Below are positions 59,926 to 64,000 of a DNA stretch of 64,000 bases, piece by piece (the stretch's first letter is position 1; the number at the start of each line of letters is the position of its first letter). The DNA is taken from NCBI GenBank assembly GCA_029242325.1, contig JAQWUD010000024.1:1-64000 (forward strand), read 5' to 3'. The translations under genes and the position numbers were made by a program. The notes beneath the pieces were generated by a model that searched no databases, was not told where the DNA came from, and saw only the letters and a list, made by a program, of their open reading frames with translations. Source of the stretch: Luminiphilus sp. Its GTDB lineage: Bacteria; Pseudomonadota; Gammaproteobacteria; Pseudomonadales; Halieaceae.

Positions 59926-61458
59926 GTGTCATCACCCCGACGCACCACACTGCTCGTAATTCTTGACGGCTTTGGGCATCGCGCTGCCACCGAGGACAAT
60001 GCCATTGCGGCCGCAAAGACACCACATCTCGACCGCCTGCTGTCACAGGCTCCCAACACACTTGTTTCCGGATCGGGGCTAGATGTTGGCTTGCCTCAAG
60101 GTCAGATGGGCAACTCCGAAGTGGGACACATGAGTCTCGGTGCGGGCCGCATTGTGTATCAGTCTATTACGCGGATAGACAAAGCCATTGCGTCGGGTGA
60201 TTTTGAAAATAACCCAGCCTTTCTGATGGCCATTGACCGAGCGGTCAGTGCCGAAAACGCCGTGCACGTCATAGGCCTGCTTTCCCCGGGCGGTGTGCAC
60301 AGCCACGAGGAGCATCTGTTTGCCGCCCTCAGGCTCGCGGCGGAACGTGGCGCTAAAAAACTCTATCTGCACGCTTTTCTGGATGGTCGCGACACGCCAC
60401 CGCAAAGCGCCGCACCTTCGCTGGAGCGGGCCGAGGCGGTACTGGAAGCCCTGGGTGTAGGCAGGATCGCGTCCATTCACGGCCGCTACTGGGCCATGGA
60501 TCGCGACAACCGCTGGAATCGGATTGCGCCCAGTTACATGCTGCTGAGCACTGGCCAATCTAAGTTGCACACATCCTCGGCGCACGAGGCGCTGCAACAA
60601 GCCTATTTGCGCGAGGAGAGCGATGAATTTATCGCGCCCACAGGGATTGGCAAGCCCGCCCCCATGAATGATGGTGACGCAGTACTCTTTATGAATTTCC
60701 GGGCGGATCGCGCCAGGCAACTGGCACAGGCGCTGACGGACCCTGCTCTAGATGAGTTCGATCGAGGCGTGCTACCCGACATCCATTTGGTGACAACAAC
60801 AGAGTATGCCAGCTCACTTCCATGCGCCGTCGCCTTTCCACGCGAAACTCTGGATGAGAGCTTGGGAGAAGTATTGGCAAACCGAAACCTGACGCAGCTT
60901 CGACTGGCCGAAACGGAGAAATATGCCCACGTCACCTTTTTCTTCAGCGGTGGCCGCGAGGCCCCCCTCGCCGGGGAGACGAGAACACTTATCCCATCGC
61001 CTGACGTGGCCACCTACGATCAGTCACCGGAGATGAGCGCGCACCCAGTGACCGATGCCCTGGTTGAGGCCATCGGATCAGGGGCCTACGACTTTATTGT
61101 CGTGAACTTTGCCAATGGCGATATGGTGGGGCATACCGGTAATTTTGACGCGGCGGTCAAGGCAGTAGAGACGCTCGATCATTGTATCGGTCGGATCGAG
61201 AGGGCTCTGAAAGAGCACGGCGGCGAAGGTCTGATCACCGCGGACCACGGTAATTGTGAGCAGATGGTCGATTATGAAAATCAGCAACCGCATACCCAGC
61301 ACACGACTGAACTTGTGCCGCTGATCTATGTGGGCGATCGCTCGAGGGCACTGGATCCTGAGGGAGGCATTCTGGCAGACATTGCACCGACCCTGTTGAC
61401 GATGATGGAGCTCGAAATCCCCAGCGTCATGTCGGGGCGCAGCCTACTTACTCGCTGA
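59926..61458 (+). CDS. gpmI: Phosphoglycerate mutase, cofactor-independent
   Basis: GpmI interconverts 3- and 2-phosphoglycerate using two Mn2+ ions and no bisphosphoglycerate. The 510-residue product starts with GTG. Visible signatures are LLVILDGFGH with the first metal aspartate, GNSEVGHMSLGAGR (catalytic serine, about 63-76), HAFLDGRDTPPQSA (about 123-136) and TADHGNCEQM near the end. The length is typical (514 in E. coli). envC follows nine bases after its stop. Confidence 0.97.
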   Translation: MSSPRRTTLLVILDGFGHRAATEDNAIAAAKTPHLDRLLSQAPNTLVSGSGLDVGLPQGQMGNSEVGHMSLGAGRIVYQSITRIDKAIASGDFENNPAFLMAIDRAVSAENAVHVIGLLSPGGVHSHEEHLFAALRLAAERGAKKLYLHAFLDGRDTPPQSAAPSLERAEAVLEALGVGRIASIHGRYWAMDRDNRWNRIAPSYMLLSTGQSKLHTSSAHEALQQAYLREESDEFIAPTGIGKPAPMNDGDAVLFMNFRADRARQLAQALTDPALDEFDRGVLPDIHLVTTTEYASSLPCAVAFPRETLDESLGEVLANRNLTQLRLAETEKYAHVTFFFSGGREAPLAGETRTLIPSPDVATYDQSPEMSAHPVTDALVEAIGSGAYDFIVVNFANGDMVGHTGNFDAAVKAVETLDHCIGRIERALKEHGGEGLITADHGNCEQMVDYENQQPHTQHTTELVPLIYVGDRSRALDPEGGILADIAPTLLTMMELEIPSVMSGRSLLTR

Positions 61459-61467
61459 GCACGCCGC

Positions 61468-62631
61468 TTGGTTTTTGCCAAATCAACCCACCGTTTGATT
61501 CGCGCGGCGATGGCAGCCCTCCTCATAACGTGCGCTAGCAGCTCTGCACTGGCACAGACCCCGCCACAAGAACGCGCCACCGGGGATCAGATCAAGGCAT
61601 TGCGATCTGACATCAGCGCGATTCAGGCTAGGCTGAACACCCGTGAACAGGAGCGGGACGATCTGCAGGATCAGCTCAAAAAGACGGAACGCCGCATCTC
61701 CGTCCAGGATCAGGAGCTCGCAACGCTGATCGCTCAGCAACGCACCCTGCATGAAGAGTGGCTGGCGCTTAGCGCACGGTCCAACGATCTACGGCGAAAT
61801 CAAGACGTGCTCTCGACAGGTATCGAGGCGAGCATCCAGCAATTGTGGGTACTCCAGCAGGGCGGCGGCTTACGTGTTTGGCTCGGCGAGCAGAACCCTC
61901 AAGAAGCGGCACGCCATCTCGCCTACTATCGGCTCATTGTCGAGGAGCAGCGCAACCGACTGCGCGAGTACCAAGCAGGGCTGGAAGAGATTGAGGAAAA
62001 CACCCGAACCATCACGGCCGCCGAAGTAGAACTGACAAGACAAAAAGAAAGCATCGCAGCCCAGCGGGCAGAACTTACTGCGCAACAGGCCAGCAGACAG
62101 CAAACCATCACGCTCATCAATGATGCACTCAGCCAGGACGAGCAGGTGCTTAAAGCGCTTCTGCAAAACGAGGAACGTCTGAATAACTTGCTCTCCGAGC
62201 TGCAAAATCTCGCCAGAACCCAGCCGCTGGAACCCGAACCCTTTGCGTTACGAAAGGGCCTGCTGCCCATGCCGGTAGAGGGACAGCCTGCCAATCGTTT
62301 CGGCGCAGTGCGCAATGCTGATATGCGCTGGCGGGGATGGTTTATCCCGTCCGAGCAGGGTGTGCCAGTCAAGGCAATTCACGCAGGACAAGTTATCTTC
62401 GCTGACTGGCTAACAGGCCAAGGGCTGATCGTGGTCATCGACCATGGGGAGGGCTGGCTGTCGCTCTATGCCCAAAATCACAGTTTGCTCCGTCAAGTCG
62501 GTGAGCGGGTAAAGAAAGGCACCATAGTGGGGAAAACCGGAAACTCAGGGGGCAGCGATACCATCGGCCTGTACTTTGAAATCCGGCACAACGGCAAACC
62601 CATGGATCCTGCCGAGTGGCTGGATTCGTGA
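61468..62631 (+). CDS. envC: Murein hydrolase activator EnvC (degenerate M23 peptidase)
   Basis: EnvC activates the cell-separation amidases AmiA/AmiB in the periplasm. The 387-residue product has a signal peptide (about 12-30, cleavage after SALA), a long coiled coil (about 35-255) and a C-terminal LytM/M23 domain (about 285-385). The usual HxH metal motif is replaced in LYFEIRHNG, as in non-catalytic EnvC proteins. The start chosen is a TTG with no strong ribosome-binding site; an ATG at 61510 would shorten the signal peptide. It follows gpmI as in E. coli. Confidence 0.9.
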   Translation: MVFAKSTHRLIRAAMAALLITCASSSALAQTPPQERATGDQIKALRSDISAIQARLNTREQERDDLQDQLKKTERRISVQDQELATLIAQQRTLHEEWLALSARSNDLRRNQDVLSTGIEASIQQLWVLQQGGGLRVWLGEQNPQEAARHLAYYRLIVEEQRNRLREYQAGLEEIEENTRTITAAEVELTRQKESIAAQRAELTAQQASRQQTITLINDALSQDEQVLKALLQNEERLNNLLSELQNLARTQPLEPEPFALRKGLLPMPVEGQPANRFGAVRNADMRWRGWFIPSEQGVPVKAIHAGQVIFADWLTGQGLIVVIDHGEGWLSLYAQNHSLLRQVGERVKKGTIVGKTGNSGGSDTIGLYFEIRHNGKPMDPAEWLDS

Positions 62632-62685
62632 GCGCCTAGCCCAGAATCGGTTAACATTAAGCCTCCTTGTTTGCGGGCAGTGACC

Positions 62686-64000
62686 ATGATTGCGCATTTG
62701 AACCCCCTTCGATCATGGATGTTTTGCTTGTTCGCTCTTGCGGTTGCCCTTCCCGCCCTCGCGGCAGCGCAAACAGCCAGTGAAGATGATCCTCACCACT
62801 CGGGCGGCGAGCCTCCCCAGTCACTGCCTTTGGCAGAGCTGCAAATGTTTGCCGACGTATTCAATCAGATTCGTCAGGGTTATGTGGAGTCGGTACCTGA
62901 CAGCGAGCTCTTCGAACTCGCCGTGCAGGGGATGCTGTCGGGTCTGGATCCCCACTCGGTGTTTCTCAAGGAGCGTGCCTATGACTCACTTCAGGAAACC
63001 ACTCAGGGTGAGTTCAGCGGCCTTGGTATCGAGATTGGCCAGGATGGCGGCTACATCACCATCATCGCACCGATCGATGGGTCACCCGCAGAGGCGGCAG
63101 GATTGGAGGCAGGCGATGTCATCCTCAAGATCGATGGTGATTCCATTCGGGACCTACCTGTCGACCGCTCCATCGATTTGATGCGAGGGCCGACTGGCTC
63201 CGAAGTTTTGTTAACTATCGGCCGACGCGGTGTGGCCGACCCTTTTGATGTTCCGGTGGTAAGGGACATCATTAAGGTTCCCAGCGTGCGCAGTCGGGAG
63301 TTAATGGAGGGTTATCTCTGGCTGCGCGCAGCCCAGTTTCAGAAAGATACGGGCTTGGAGGCGATCACCATCCTCGACAAGGCGCTCGCAGAGGGCCCAT
63401 TGCACGGCGTTGTTCTGGATCTTCGCAATAACCCGGGGGGCGTACTGGGTGCCAGCGTGGACATGGCCGGTGCCTTCCTCGATGGTGGCCTGGTCGTCTA
63501 TACCGAGGGCCGGCATCCTCAGGCAGCAGATCAGTACGAGTCGACGCCGGGCGATATGCTCAGCGGCGCGCCTGTTGTCGTCCTGATTAATGGTGGCTCT
63601 GCCAGTGCCTCAGAGATCGTGGCGGGCGCCCTGCAGGATCGCAGGCGGGCCGTTATCATGGGCACACGTAGTTTTGGCAAAGGCTCTGTCCAAACCATCC
63701 TCCCCGTTAGTGACACCCGTGCCGTTAAACTCACCACGGCTCTGTACTACACCCCCAATGGCAGGTCGATTCAGGCTGAAGGGATTGTGCCGGACATCGT
63801 AGTGGAACGCGCCGAAGTGAAAAGCGTCGAGTCAAATCGACGCACCAAGGAATCTGACCTGCAAGGCAGTCTAAGTGGCGGTGACCCGGCCGATACACAA
63901 TCCGAAAGCGAATCTCTCACCGAGCTGCGCAACTCGGACAACCAGCTTTACGAGGCCCTGACACTGTTACGGGGAATCAATCTGCTGACACCAGACGCCA
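62686..64000 (+). CDS. ctpA: C-terminal processing protease CtpA (S41), 3' end outside window
   Basis: The frame runs from the ATG at 62686 to the window end without a stop (438 codons). A signal peptide (about 10-29) is followed by the N-terminal helical region and a PDZ domain (about 95-175, FSGLGIEIGQDGGYITI). The S41 protease core has LRNNPGGVLGASVDMAGAFL, the nucleophile in INGGSASASEIVAGALQD (about 305-322) and the general-base lysine in GTRSFGKGSVQT (about 326-337). It cleaves C-terminal ends of periplasmic proteins. The gpmI-envC-ctpA order is conserved in related species. Confidence 0.95.
   Translation, partial: MIAHLNPLRSWMFCLFALAVALPALAAAQTASEDDPHHSGGEPPQSLPLAELQMFADVFNQIRQGYVESVPDSELFELAVQGMLSGLDPHSVFLKERAYDSLQETTQGEFSGLGIEIGQDGGYITIIAPIDGSPAEAAGLEAGDVILKIDGDSIRDLPVDRSIDLMRGPTGSEVLLTIGRRGVADPFDVPVVRDIIKVPSVRSRELMEGYLWLRAAQFQKDTGLEAITILDKALAEGPLHGVVLDLRNNPGGVLGASVDMAGAFLDGGLVVYTEGRHPQAADQYESTPGDMLSGAPVVVLINGGSASASEIVAGALQDRRRAVIMGTRSFGKGSVQTILPVSDTRAVKLTTALYYTPNGRSIQAEGIVPDIVVERAEVKSVESNRRTKESDLQGSLSGGDPADTQSESESLTELRNSDNQLYEALTLLRGINLLTPDA

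Overview
The window is 64 kb of gene-dense chromosome from a gammaproteobacterium. Gene content and order follow the Pseudomonas/Cellvibrionales pattern: pilMNOPQ-aroK-aroB-gltB-gltD-hemE, rpmE/priA-argS-ftsN, ubiE-ubiJ-ubiB-hisI-hisE-tatABC, and glnA-ntrB-ntrC. Separate hisI and hisE genes, a three-gene transhydrogenase and an ECF sigma/ChrR lipid cluster would fit a marine lineage such as the OM60/NOR5 (Halieaceae) group. That placement is inference and no database was consulted. I see no insertion sequence, prophage, CRISPR array, integrase or toxin-antitoxin pair.

Layout. Positions 1-54 hold the 3' end of an unidentified gene, followed by a gene-poor stretch and tRNA-Pro(CGG). Positions 567-6250 hold a DUF3094 protein, comF, srkA, a hexapeptide acyltransferase, a TrmB-like methyltransferase, cysE and hemE. 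Positions 6.4-18.7 kb, on the minus strand, hold gltDB, aroKB and the type IV pilus alignment/secretin operon pilMNOPQ. ponA (PBP1a) diverges from that block. Positions 21.4-26.8 kb hold rpmE, priA, argS, an FtsN-like SPOR protein and a DUF971 protein. Positions 26.9-32.1 kb hold the ubiquinone genes ubiE/J/B, hisI/hisE and the Tat translocase, then an MsbA-like exporter.

Positions 34-36.8 kb hold pntAA/AB/B. Positions 37-41.8 kb hold an ECF sigma factor with its ChrR zinc anti-sigma, facing a flavoprotein/DUF1365/Cfa-like operon preceded by a TGATCC-N18-TAACAG promoter. This is the most system-like accessory locus in the window. Positions 41.9-52.4 kb hold nhaC, a thioesterase, epmA-efp, serB, a YtjB-like membrane protein, parC, elaA and typA.

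Positions 52.4-57.4 kb hold the nitrogen-control locus. glnA has a textbook sigma-54 promoter with two upstream NtrC sites, followed by a DUF4124 protein and ntrB-ntrC. Positions 57.4-64 kb hold secB, grxC, a YibN-like rhodanese, fieF, gpmI, envC and the start of a CtpA-type protease that runs off the window.

Functional links. GltBD, GlnA and NtrBC form a complete ammonium-assimilation and control set. Envelope functions (PilMNOPQ, PBP1a, FtsN-like, EnvC, CtpA, SecB, TatABC) are unusually well represented. EF-P and its lysyl ligase EpmA are adjacent. Genes are tightly packed, with many start/stop overlaps within operons and three tail-to-tail overlaps between convergent genes. Only two gaps exceed 300 bases, at 55-424 and 52394-52779.
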